From positions 1 through 64,000 of the forward strand of contig NZ_JAAQWN010000007.1 of NCBI RefSeq assembly GCF_012985465.1: DNA of 64,000 nucleotides, read 5' to 3'. A program made the translations under genes and the position numbers. Position 1 is the stretch's first letter; each line of letters opens with the position of its first letter. The notes beneath the pieces are model-generated. The model did not search any database. It was not told where the DNA came from and was given only the letters and a program-made list of their open reading frames with translations. Source of the stretch: Pseudomonas sp. WS 5079 (GTDB lineage Bacteria; Pseudomonadota; Gammaproteobacteria; Pseudomonadales; Pseudomonadaceae). This document shows positions 1-7,933 of this stretch, piece by piece.

Positions 1-214
1 GGTTGAGCACCACCTCCAGCTTCTGCTCGATGTAGGTGTAGATCTCGGTGTAGGGCGGGATCGCCACGTCGGCTTCGGCAAAGCTGATCTTCAGGACGAT
101 GAAGAACGGCAGCATGAAGAACAGGAACAGCCACAGGAATGGAATCCCGATGACCACCTGCTTGCCGCTGGGAATTATTCGGTGCAATCGCCGTTTGAAT
201 TTCTTCATGTTCAT
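1..214 (-). CDS. spuG: Polyamine ABC transporter permease (SpuG/PotH-like), partial
   Basis: Only the first 71 codons lie in the window; the rest runs off the left edge. The start ATG (212-214) overlaps the stop of the upstream ATPase gene in an ATGA junction, which implies translational coupling. The translation opens with a basic stretch (MNMKKFKRRLHR) followed by one hydrophobic helix at about residues 20-43 (PFLWLFLFFMLPFFIVL), the usual N-terminus of PotB/PotH-type inner-membrane permeases. It is the next gene of the spuCDEF polyamine import operon, so SpuG is the expected identity. The second permease (SpuH) should lie beyond the edge. Confidence 0.85.
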   Translation of the reverse strand, partial: MNMKKFKRRLHRIIPSGKQVVIGIPFLWLFLFFMLPFFIVLKISFAEADVAIPPYTEIYTYIEQKLEVVLN

Positions 215-1353
215 GAGCGAAGTACCACGCCGCTGTCGTCTTCCCACCATACGTAGACCTGGTCACCCCAGGTCGGCCGCGCGCCACGGCGTTCGGCGTT
301 GGCGACGAAGGACTGCACCAGCTTGCCGCTCGGCAGCTCGACGTAGAACACCGAGTGGCCGCCCAGGTAGGCGATGTCATGCACCTTGCCGCTGGACCAG
401 TTGTGCTCGCAGGTCGGCATTTCGGTGGTGACCAGCAGCTTTTCCGGGCGGATGGCGTAGGTCACCGACTTGTCTTCCACCGACGTGGCGATGCCATAAC
501 CCACGTAGATATCGCGGTCCAGGTCGGCGCACTTGAGCACCGCGTGGCCTTCGGCGTCATCCACCACCACGGTGTCGAAGATGTTGACGTTGCCGATGAA
601 CTCGCACACCAGCCGGCTGGTGGGGGTTTCGTAGATATCGATCGGGCTGCCGATCTGCGCGATCCAGCCCAGGTGCATGATCGCGATGCGCTCGGCCATG
701 GTCATGGCCTCTTCCTGGTCGTGGGTCACCATCACGCAGGTCACGCCGACGCGCTCGATGATTTCGACGAGTTCAAGCTGCATCTGCGAGCGCAGCTTCT
801 TGTCCAGCGCGCCCATTGGCTCATCGAGCAGCAGCAGTTTCGGGCGCTTGGCCAGGGACCGGGCCAGGGCCACCCGCTGACGCTGGCCGCCAGACAACTG
901 GTGCGGCTTGCGCTTGGCGTACTGGCTCATCTGTACCAGCTTGAGCATCTCGGCCACGCGGGCCTCGACTTCGGCCTTGGGGATCTTGTCCTGTTGCAGG
1001 CCGAAGGCGATGTTCTGCGCCACGGTCATGTGTGGGAACAAGGCGTAGGACTGGAACATCATGTTGATCGGCCGCTCGTAGGGCGGCATGTCGGTGATAT
1101 CCACACCGTCGAGGAAAATCCGCCCTTCGGTCGGTCGCTCGAAACCTGCGAGCATGCGCAGCAAGGTGGACTTGCCCGAACCAGAACCGCCGAGCAAGGC
1201 GAAGATCTCGCCTTTCTTGATTTCCAGGGACACATCGTCCACGGCAATCGTCTCGTCGAACTTCTTCGTGACCCGGTCGATTTTGACCAACACCTTTTTC
1301 GGTGTCTGGTCGCCCTCGAGGGCTTTCTTATAGGCGCCGGAGGCAACTGCCAT
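211..1353 (-). CDS. spuF: Polyamine ABC transporter ATP-binding protein
   Basis: This 380-residue ATPase energises polyamine import at the inner membrane. It shows Walker A (GGSGSGKST, about 55-63), the ABC signature LSGGQ (153-157), Walker B (LLLLDEP, about 173-179) and the switch histidine (VTHD, about 211). A C-terminal TOBE-like region follows from about residue 300, as in PotA/PotG. The start has GGGAG eight bases upstream. It lies downstream of two polyamine-binding proteins and overlaps the permease gene by 4 bp. The organisation matches the P. aeruginosa spu operon, so the substrate (putrescine/spermidine) is inferred from context. Confidence 0.93.
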   Translation of the reverse strand: MAVASGAYKKALEGDQTPKKVLVKIDRVTKKFDETIAVDDVSLEIKKGEIFALLGGSGSGKSTLLRMLAGFERPTEGRIFLDGVDITDMPPYERPINMMFQSYALFPHMTVAQNIAFGLQQDKIPKAEVEARVAEMLKLVQMSQYAKRKPHQLSGGQRQRVALARSLAKRPKLLLLDEPMGALDKKLRSQMQLELVEIIERVGVTCVMVTHDQEEAMTMAERIAIMHLGWIAQIGSPIDIYETPTSRLVCEFIGNVNIFDTVVVDDAEGHAVLKCADLDRDIYVGYGIATSVEDKSVTYAIRPEKLLVTTEMPTCEHNWSSGKVHDIAYLGGHSVFYVELPSGKLVQSFVANAERRGARPTWGDQVYVWWEDDSGVVLRS

Positions 1354-1420
1354 TTACGAAACTCCCAGAAAAAAAGAGTGCAGAACGTCCAATACGGACG
1401 AACCTTAGATAGTGTGAGCC

Positions 1421-2515
1421 TTACTTGCCCGTCTTGACCTTGGTCCAGCTACGGGTCATCAAGCGTTGCACTTTCGGGGGTAGCTCGAAGTTGACAAACG
1501 TCCGGTCGAGAACCGCCTGCGGTGGATAAACCGCTTCGTCGGTGCGTATCGATTGCTCCATCAGCGTGTCCGCCCCTGGGTTAGGGTTGGCGTAGCCGAC
1601 GTAATCACTGACCTGAGCGATCACTTCAGGTTGCAGTAAATAGTTGATGAAGGCGTGGGCCTCCTTGACGTTGGTCGCGTCCTTGGGGATCGCCAGCACG
1701 TCAAACCACAGGTTGCCGCCTTCTTTCGGAATCGCGTAGGCGATGTTCACGCCCTTGCCTGCCTCGGCCGCCCGGGCCTTGGCCTGGAACACATCGCCGG
1801 AGAAGCCGGCAGCCACGCAGATATTGCCGTTGGCCAGGTCCGAGATGTATTTGGATGAGTGGAAGTAGGTCACGTAGGGACGTACTTTCAGGAGTTTTTC
1901 CTCGGCCTTTTTATAGTCGGCCGGGTTGGTGCTATTAGGGTCCAGCCCCATGTAGTTGAGCACCGCCGGTAGCATTTCATCGGCCGAGTCCATGAAGGAC
2001 ACGCCGCAACTGGCCAGCTTCTTCATGTTTTCCGGCTCGAACAGCACGGCCCAGGAGTCGATCTTGTCGACACCCAGCACTTCCTTCACTTTGTCGACGT
2101 TGTAGCCAATGCCGTTGGTGCCCCACAGGTAAGGCACCGCGTATTGGTTACCCGGGTCGTTCTTTTCCAGGCGCTTGAGCAGCGCCGGGTCGAGATTGGC
2201 ATAGTTGCTTAGCAACGACTTGTCGATCTTCTGGAACGCGCCCGCCTTGATCTGCTTGCCCAAAAAGTGGTTGGACGGCACCACCACGTCATACCCGGTG
2301 CGCCCGGCCAGCAATTTGCCTTCCAGGGTTTCGTTGGAATCGAACACGTCATAGACCGGCTTGATGCCGGTGGCCTTTTCAAAGTTGGCCAGGGTGTCGG
2401 GGCCGATGTAGTCCGACCAGTTATAAATATGCACAGTCGAAGCCGCCTGCACGCTGACTGCCAACGTGAGGCCCGCCCCTACCAGCAAGGCTTTGCGAAA
2501 TAAAGAAATTGGCAA
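1421..2515 (-). CDS. spuE: Polyamine-binding periplasmic protein, SpuE-type
   Basis: This 364-residue periplasmic binding protein of the PotD/PotF family captures polyamines for the SpuFGH importer. The first ~24 residues form a signal peptide ending in VQA. The mature protein starts with the family motif HIYNWSDYIGPDT and includes YDVFDSNETLEGKLLAG. The start is a TTG codon (complement 2513-2515) with GAGGA seven bases upstream; no ATG suits the signal peptide. It is a tandem paralogue of the next gene upstream (2757-3869). By position, second after spuC, it corresponds to SpuE, known in P. aeruginosa as spermidine-preferring. Preference here cannot be read from sequence alone. Confidence 0.9.
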   Translation of the reverse strand: MPISLFRKALLVGAGLTLAVSVQAASTVHIYNWSDYIGPDTLANFEKATGIKPVYDVFDSNETLEGKLLAGRTGYDVVVPSNHFLGKQIKAGAFQKIDKSLLSNYANLDPALLKRLEKNDPGNQYAVPYLWGTNGIGYNVDKVKEVLGVDKIDSWAVLFEPENMKKLASCGVSFMDSADEMLPAVLNYMGLDPNSTNPADYKKAEEKLLKVRPYVTYFHSSKYISDLANGNICVAAGFSGDVFQAKARAAEAGKGVNIAYAIPKEGGNLWFDVLAIPKDATNVKEAHAFINYLLQPEVIAQVSDYVGYANPNPGADTLMEQSIRTDEAVYPPQAVLDRTFVNFELPPKVQRLMTRSWTKVKTGK

Positions 2516-2756
2516 GTGGAGGTCCTCTTAAATAGTTGGGCCCAAAGTTGTTGCCCGACAACAAAACCGGCGCGCAACTTACCCTCGATAAACCGATCCG
2601 GCAAAACTTTCTGTCATTTAATTTGTGAGAGCGGGCTTGTGTGGGAGCGGGCTTGCTCGCGAAGGCGGCGTGTCAGCCTGCATATGTCTCTACTGACACG
2701 CCGCTTTCGCGAGCAAGCCCGCTCCCACCCAAACCCTCTCCCACACTTATCAAGGC
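2516..2756. other. spuD-spuE intergenic spacer with nested REPIN
   Basis: This 241-bp gap separates two co-directional binding-protein genes. It is filled mainly by the nested REP palindrome at 2625-2744, with a short stretch before the spuE ribosome-binding site. A hairpin here could protect the 3' end of the spuD message and so raise the binding protein over the ATPase and permeases, a common pattern in binding-protein operons; that role is inferred. The short ORFs across it are products of the repeat. Confidence 0.6.
2625..2744. repeat. REPIN (inverted REP pair) with decayed outer arms
   Basis: Two long inverted arms, 2641-2676 and 2693-2728, begin with GTGGGAGCGGGCTTGCTCGC and its complement, the typical extragenic REP doublet of fluorescent pseudomonads. 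Outside each arm lies another 16-nt copy of the arm's end (2625-2640 GTGAGAGCGGGCTTGT; 2729-2744 CCAAACCCTCTCCCAC). These match each other as an inverted repeat at 12 of 16 positions. No RAYT transposase is present in the window, so mobility would be in trans. Confidence 0.9.
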
Positions 2757-3869
2757 TTATTTACCCGACTTGATCTTGGTCCAGCTGCGTGTCAGCAGGC
2801 GCTGGGTAGCGGCCGGCAGGTCGCTGATTGCATACAGCTTGGCTTTCACTGCATCCGAGGGATAGATGCTCGGGTCACCCGAGATATCCTTGTTCACCAG
2901 CGGCGTGGCAGCCTTGTTACCGTTCGGGAAACGTACGCTGTTGGTGATGGCAGCCATGACTTCAGGCTTGAGCAGGTAGTTCATGAACTGGTAGGCGGCG
3001 TCCAGGTTCTCGGCATCTTTAGGGATGGCGACCATGTCGTAGAAGCTGCCTGCGCCTTCCTTGGGAATGGCGTAGGAAACCTTGACCTTGCCACCGGCTT
3101 CAGCCGCGCGGGACTTGGATTGTTCCAGGTCGCCCGAGTAACCCACGGCCACGCAGATGTTGCCGTTGGCCAGGTCCGAGATGTACTTGGAGGAATGGAA
3201 GTAGCCTATCGAAGGACGGATCTTGAGGAACAGTGCCTCGGCTTCAGCCAGTTGCTTCTTGTCCTGGCTGTCGGTCGGGTAGCCCAGGTAGTGCAGGGCC
3301 ACCGGGATCATTTCGGTTGGCGAATCGAGGAAGCTCACGCCACAGCTTTTGAGTTTTTCGATGTTCTCGGGCTTGAACAGCACATCCCACGAGTCGATCT
3401 TGTCCACGCCCAGCGCAGCCTTGACCTTGTCGGGGTTGTAGCCGATGCCGATGGTGCCCCACATGTACGGGAATGCGTGCAGGTTGCCTTTGTCGCTGGC
3501 GTCACCGACGGCCTTGAGCAGGTCGGTATCGAGGTTCTTCCAGTTAGGCAGCTTGGACTTGTCCAGCTCCTGGTACACACCGGCCTTGATCTGCTTGGCC
3601 AGGAAGTTGTTCGACGGCACAACCACATCGTAGCCGGACTTGCCCGCCAGCAGCTTGGCCTCGAGGGTTTCGTTGCTGTCGAAAACGTCGTACACCACTT
3701 TGATGCCAGACTCTTTCTCGAAGTTGGCGATGGTGTCCGGTGCAATATAGTCGGACCAGTTGTAGACATGCAGTACTTTACTGTCTGCCTGGGCCGCGCC
3801 CGCCATCACGCCCATCAGGGACAAGGCCAGGAGGGTCTTGCCAGCGTTCTTCAAACCTAATGCCTTCAT
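2757..3869 (-). CDS. spuD: Polyamine-binding periplasmic protein, SpuD-type
   Basis: This is a PotF-family binding protein of 370 residues. The start chosen is the ATG at 3869 (MKALGLKN...), which gives a clean signal peptide ending AQA and has GGAG nine bases upstream; an upstream in-frame start would add 17 basic residues. Family motifs VYNWSDYIAPDT and FDSNETLEAKLLAGKSGYD are clear, as is the C-terminal LLTRSWTKIKSGK shared with its paralogue SpuE. It lies between the spuC aminotransferase gene and spuE, so SpuD (putrescine-preferring in P. aeruginosa) is the likely identity. A 241-bp REP-containing spacer separates it from spuE. Confidence 0.9.
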   Translation of the reverse strand: MKALGLKNAGKTLLALSLMGVMAGAAQADSKVLHVYNWSDYIAPDTIANFEKESGIKVVYDVFDSNETLEAKLLAGKSGYDVVVPSNNFLAKQIKAGVYQELDKSKLPNWKNLDTDLLKAVGDASDKGNLHAFPYMWGTIGIGYNPDKVKAALGVDKIDSWDVLFKPENIEKLKSCGVSFLDSPTEMIPVALHYLGYPTDSQDKKQLAEAEALFLKIRPSIGYFHSSKYISDLANGNICVAVGYSGDLEQSKSRAAEAGGKVKVSYAIPKEGAGSFYDMVAIPKDAENLDAAYQFMNYLLKPEVMAAITNSVRFPNGNKAATPLVNKDISGDPSIYPSDAVKAKLYAISDLPAATQRLLTRSWTKIKSGK

Positions 3870-4048
3870 TCGGTCATGCTCCAATTTTTCTTTTTTGGGC
3901 CACATTTTTCTACGTTTCATGGCCCGTCGAAGGGCAACAAAACAGGGCGACAGTCTGGCAAGTTCAGGGGCCGGCTTTCAACCAAAGCCCCGCATTTATC
4001 ATTGCCCGAATGCAACAGCCGCTAGCCGCTGCATTCTGAGCCTAGCAC

Positions 4049-5413
4049 TTAGCCCTGCAATGCCGCCAAAGTCAGATCCAGGCACTGGCGAGCCTTGGTC
4101 ACCAGCTCGTCAATCTCGGCCTTGCTGATCACCAGCGGCGGCGAAATGATCATGGTGTCGCCCACGGCGCGCATGATCAGGCCATTTTCGAAACAGAAGG
4201 TGCGGCAGATCATGCCCACGCCCTTGCCTTCATAACGCTTGCGCGTGGCCTTGTCCTGTACCAGCTCGATCGCACCCAACATGCCGACACCACGTACTTC
4301 GCCCACCAGCGGATGATCCGCGAGCTCGCGTAGACGCTTTTGCAAATACGGTGCCGTTTCGTCATGGACGCGGCTGACAATTTTTTCATCGCGCATGATG
4401 CGGATGTTTTCCAGGGCCACCGCAGCAGCCACCGGGTGCCCGGAATAGGTGAAGCCGTGGTTGAAATCGCCGCCTTCGTTGAGCACTGCCACCACTTCGT
4501 CGCGCACGATCAGGCCGCCCATGGGGATGTAGCCCGAGGTCAGGCCCTTGGCGATGGTCATCATGTCTGGCTTGAGACCGTAGAAATCGCTACCGAACCA
4601 CTCACCGGTGCGGCCAAAGCCACAGATCACTTCGTCGGCGACAAACAGGATGTCGTACTTGGCGAGGATTTCCTTGATGCGCGGCCAGTAGGTCTCTGGC
4701 GGCACGATCACACCGCCGGCGCCCTGGATCGGCTCGGCGATAAAGGCACCGACGTTGTCCACGCCGACTTCCAGAATCTTCTCTTCCAGTTGATTGGCGG
4801 CCCACACCCCGAACTCTTCAGGGCTCATGTCGCCGCCTTCGCCAAACCAGTACGGCTGGGCGATGTGCACGATGCCCGGGATCGGCAAGTCGCCCTGCTC
4901 GTGCATATAAGTCATGCCGCCCAGGCTGGCGCCGGCCACGGTGGAACCGTGGTAGCCATTCTTGCGGCTGATGATGGTCTTCTTGTTCGGCTGGCCCTTG
5001 ATCGCCCAATAGTGGCGGACCATGCGCAACATGGTGTCGTTGCCTTCGGAGCCGGAGCCAGTGAAGAACACGTGGTTCATGCCGGCCGGGGCGATATCAG
5101 CGATCGCCTTGGCCAGTTCCAGCACTGGCGGGTGGGCGGTCTGGAAGAACAGGTTGTAGTAAGGCAGTTGTTTCATCTGCTTGGCGGCGGCGTCAGCCAG
5201 CTCATCGCGACCATAACCGATGGCCACGCACCACAGGCCGGCCATGCCGTCGAGGATCTTGTTGCCTTCGCTGTCCCACAGGTAAACGCCCTTGGCGTTG
5301 GTGATAATGCGCGGGCCTTTCTCTTTCAACTGCTTGAAGTCGCTGAACGGCGCCAGGTGATGATCGTTGCTCAGGGCTTGCCATTCACGGGTTTGCGGGT
5401 TGTTGCTGGACAT
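4049..5413 (-). CDS. spuC: Polyamine:pyruvate aminotransferase
   Basis: This 454-residue class-III PLP-dependent transaminase transfers the amino group of putrescine or other polyamines to pyruvate. The PLP lysine is about residue 289 (TIAKGLTSG) and the conserved aspartate about 260 (ADEVICGFGRTGE); the phosphate-binding segment GSGSEGNDT is present. The start is the ATG at 5411-5413 (MSSNNPQ) with GGAG six bases upstream; the longer frame has no ribosome-binding site. It sits 55 bp downstream of spuB and is followed by spuD, forming one catabolism-plus-transport operon. Related omega-transaminases act on beta-alanine or GABA, but context favours polyamines. Confidence 0.93.
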   Translation of the reverse strand: MSSNNPQTREWQALSNDHHLAPFSDFKQLKEKGPRIITNAKGVYLWDSEGNKILDGMAGLWCVAIGYGRDELADAAAKQMKQLPYYNLFFQTAHPPVLELAKAIADIAPAGMNHVFFTGSGSEGNDTMLRMVRHYWAIKGQPNKKTIISRKNGYHGSTVAGASLGGMTYMHEQGDLPIPGIVHIAQPYWFGEGGDMSPEEFGVWAANQLEEKILEVGVDNVGAFIAEPIQGAGGVIVPPETYWPRIKEILAKYDILFVADEVICGFGRTGEWFGSDFYGLKPDMMTIAKGLTSGYIPMGGLIVRDEVVAVLNEGGDFNHGFTYSGHPVAAAVALENIRIMRDEKIVSRVHDETAPYLQKRLRELADHPLVGEVRGVGMLGAIELVQDKATRKRYEGKGVGMICRTFCFENGLIMRAVGDTMIISPPLVISKAEIDELVTKARQCLDLTLAALQG

Positions 5414-5468
5414 ACCAATCTCCAAAAAGTAGGTGAAGGTGCGACCCATCCTGGCCGCACCCGGCGCA

Positions 5469-6827
5469 TCAGACGGCGAAGAGCAGGAATTCCCGCTCCC
5501 ACGAACTGATCACGCGCTTGAAGTTTTCATGCTCGGCCCGCTTGACCGCGACGTAGCCAGTGATGAATTTTTGACCCAGGTATTTCTCGATGGTCTTGCT
5601 GTTTTCCATGCGCTCCAGCGCATCTTCGATAGTCAACGGCAGGCGCAGGTTGCGTCGCTCGTAACCACGACCGACCACCGGGGCGCTCGGGCTGATGCCT
5701 TCGACCATGCCGATATAGCCGCACAGCAGGCTGGCGGCGATGGCCAGGTACGGGTTGGCATCGGCGCCCGGCAGGCGGTTTTCCACGCGGCGGTTCTGCG
5801 GGCCGGCATCCGGCACGCGCAGGCCCACGGTGCGGTTCTCTTCGCCCCACTCCACGTTCACCGGCGCCGAGGTGTCGGGCAGGAAGCGGCGGAACGAGTT
5901 GACGTTAGGCGCGAACAGCGGCAACAGCTCGGGGATGAACTTCTGCAGGCCACCGATGTGGTGCAGGAACAGCTCGCTCTTGGAGCCGTCCTCATTGGAG
6001 AACACGTTCTTGCCGGTGGCGATATCAATGATGCTCTGGTGCAGGTGCATGGCGCTGCCGGGCTCGCCGGTCATCGGCTTGGCCATGAAGGTGGCGGCCA
6101 CGTCGTGCTTGAGCGCGGCTTCACGCATGGTGCGCTTGAACACCAGGATCTGGTCGGCCAGGGACAGGGCATCGCCGTGACGGAAATTGATTTCCATCTG
6201 CGCCGTGCCGTCCTCGTGGATCAGGGTGTCGAGGTCCAGTTCCTGCAGCTCGCACCAGTCGTAGACATCTTCGAACAGTGGGTCGAATTCGTTGGCCGCT
6301 TCTATAGAGAAGGACTGGCGACCGGTTTCCGGACGGCCAGAGCGGCCAATCGGCGGTTGCAGCGGGAAGTCCGGGTCTTCGCAGCGCTTGGTCAGGTAGA
6401 ACTCCATCTCCGGCGCCACGATGGGCTGCCAGCCTTTGTCGGCGTAGAGCTTGAGGACTTTCTTGAGCACGTTGCGCGGCGACAGCTCGATGGGGTTGCC
6501 TTGCTTGTCGTAGGTGTCGTGGATCACCTGGGCGGTGGGCTCGATGGCCCAGGGCACCAGGAACACAGCGTTTTGGTCCGGGCGGCAGATCATGTCGATG
6601 TCGGCCGGGTCGAGCAATTCGTAATAGATGTCGTCTTCGACATAGTCGCCGGTCACGGTCTGCAACAGAACGCTCTCGGGCAGGCGCATGCCTTTTTCGG
6701 CAATGAACTTGTTGGTCGGCGAGATCTTGCCCCGGGTGATCCCCGTGAGGTCGCCAATCATGCATTCGACTTCTGTGATCTTGTGGTCTTTCAACCAATC
6801 GGTGAGCTGGTCGAGGTTGTTACTCAT
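5469..6827 (-). CDS. spuB: Gamma-glutamylpolyamine synthetase (glutamine synthetase family)
   Basis: This 452-residue member of the glutamine synthetase superfamily (PuuA type) ligates glutamate to a polyamine amino group using ATP, the first step of gamma-glutamylation catabolism. Visible family elements are MIGDLTGITRGK near the N-terminus, APEMEFYL (metal-binding glutamate), the MHLHQS segment (HxH) and PGADANPYLAIAA near the C-terminus. The ATG at 6825-6827 (MSNNLDQ) has AGAGG upstream and is preferred to the 11-residue longer start. The gene lies between spuA and spuC. It is a distant paralogue of spuI (7934-9310). The exact amine substrate is inferred from the cluster. Confidence 0.9.
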   Translation of the reverse strand: MSNNLDQLTDWLKDHKITEVECMIGDLTGITRGKISPTNKFIAEKGMRLPESVLLQTVTGDYVEDDIYYELLDPADIDMICRPDQNAVFLVPWAIEPTAQVIHDTYDKQGNPIELSPRNVLKKVLKLYADKGWQPIVAPEMEFYLTKRCEDPDFPLQPPIGRSGRPETGRQSFSIEAANEFDPLFEDVYDWCELQELDLDTLIHEDGTAQMEINFRHGDALSLADQILVFKRTMREAALKHDVAATFMAKPMTGEPGSAMHLHQSIIDIATGKNVFSNEDGSKSELFLHHIGGLQKFIPELLPLFAPNVNSFRRFLPDTSAPVNVEWGEENRTVGLRVPDAGPQNRRVENRLPGADANPYLAIAASLLCGYIGMVEGISPSAPVVGRGYERRNLRLPLTIEDALERMENSKTIEKYLGQKFITGYVAVKRAEHENFKRVISSWEREFLLFAV

Positions 6828-6866
6828 AAATGCCTCTGGGCTGGGTTTCCTGACATCCATTAAAGG

Positions 6867-7655
6867 TCAGGCGTTGTTTGACGCGTGCGCGTCTCTTTGT
6901 TTCGCCCGCGTTCGGCAGGCATCGCCAAATGCCTGGAAGATCGCGAGGTAGTACGGGTTGGAGCTTACCTGCCATTCAGGGTGCCATTGCACTCCTAATG
7001 CAAAAGCGTCTGCAAAAGCCTTGCCCTGTTTGAGCGAAAAAGCCTCGACCAGGCCATCCGGCGCGGTCGCCTCGACCTGCAGGCCCGGCGCCAGGCGGTC
7101 GACGCCCTGGCTGTGGATCGAGTTGACCTGGATCGTGTCCGGCAAGCCCAGGCCCGCCAATACCCCGCCCGGGGCAATCGCCACGGCGTGCGCCGGGCCG
7201 TACTGGACTTCCAGCGGCTGGGTATCGTCTTCGCGGTGATCGAGCATACCCGGCAACTCATGAACCTTCTGGTGCAGGCTGCCGCCCAGGGCCACGTTCA
7301 TTTCCTGGAAGCCCCGGCAAATCCCCAGCACCGGCACGCCTGCGGCAATCGCGGCGCGAATCAGCGGCAGGGTGCTCTGGTCCCGTGCAGGATCATGGGC
7401 AGTCCCGGGCGCACTGGCCGGACCGTCGTAATGGAAGGGTTCGATATTGGAAGGTGAGCCGGTAAAGAGAATGCCGTCCAGACCGTCAAGAATATTGGCC
7501 GGTTCGAACAGCTCCGCCAAGGACGGAATAATCAATGGCAGGCCCTTGGCAGCGACTGCCACGGCGCGGACGTATTTGTCGCCACTGATGTGATAAGCAT
7601 GCAGACCAACCTGTTTGGAGCAGGCGGTGACGCCGATTAACGGCAGGCCAGACAT
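6867..7655 (-). CDS. spuA: Gamma-glutamyl amide hydrolase, class I amidotransferase-like
   Basis: This 262-residue enzyme of the PuuD family (peptidase C26 fold) hydrolyses gamma-glutamyl-GABA or related gamma-glutamyl products of the pathway. The catalytic triad is visible: nucleophile Cys113 in VLGICRGFQE, and His225 and Glu227 in GVQWHPEW. It is the first gene of the minus-strand spu operon, 39 bp upstream of spuB, and is divergent from spuI across a 278-bp control region. The order spuI-spuA-spuB-spuC-spuD-spuE-spuF-spuG matches P. aeruginosa. Confidence 0.9.
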   Translation of the reverse strand: MSGLPLIGVTACSKQVGLHAYHISGDKYVRAVAVAAKGLPLIIPSLAELFEPANILDGLDGILFTGSPSNIEPFHYDGPASAPGTAHDPARDQSTLPLIRAAIAAGVPVLGICRGFQEMNVALGGSLHQKVHELPGMLDHREDDTQPLEVQYGPAHAVAIAPGGVLAGLGLPDTIQVNSIHSQGVDRLAPGLQVEATAPDGLVEAFSLKQGKAFADAFALGVQWHPEWQVSSNPYYLAIFQAFGDACRTRAKQRDAHASNNA

Positions 7656-7933
7656 GAAGCACCCCGGTATTATTGCTGTTATGGGTTTGAATCGAGCTTA
7701 GCCTTGTTCATTTTTTTACACAACACCCCCGTAAAAAATACAACACGGCCCGCTCAAGCCTGCTAGTCCCAAGCCGGTCAAACTGGCAAAACTGCCCAAA
7801 AAAGCCGCAAAAAAGCCCCCTGGGCGCTTTTTTAGGGCAAAAAAGGCCTCGCTTGACTTCGGCAAGCCGTTCGGGTTGACTGAAACCAGAAAAGATCAAT
7901 GATTGATATTTTTAACAACAAAGGTGTTGCATC
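7656..7933. promoter_or_regulatory. Divergent spuA/spuI control region with phased A-tracts
   Basis: This non-coding gap must hold the promoters for both spuA (minus) and spuI (plus). Six-base A or T tracts start at 7798, 7809, 7828 and 7839, that is 11, 19 and 11 bases apart, close to helical repeats, so intrinsic curvature is expected. The segment 7809-7833 is also palindromic (AAAAAAGC and its complement). A TTGACT (7876-7881) could be a -35 for spuI, but no good -10 was found at 17 bases. No ORF here is convincing. Confidence 0.55.

Noticed and set aside
355..1437. 360-residue plus-strand ORF
   Set aside because: It is the mirror of spuF; its His/Gln/Asp-rich composition is typical of antisense frames.
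2516..2773. Short ORFs across the spuD-spuE gap
   Set aside because: They are translations of a REP palindrome.
7708..7899. 63-residue minus-strand ORF between spuA and spuI
   Set aside because: It is driven by A/T tracts, has no ribosome-binding site, and lies in the control region.
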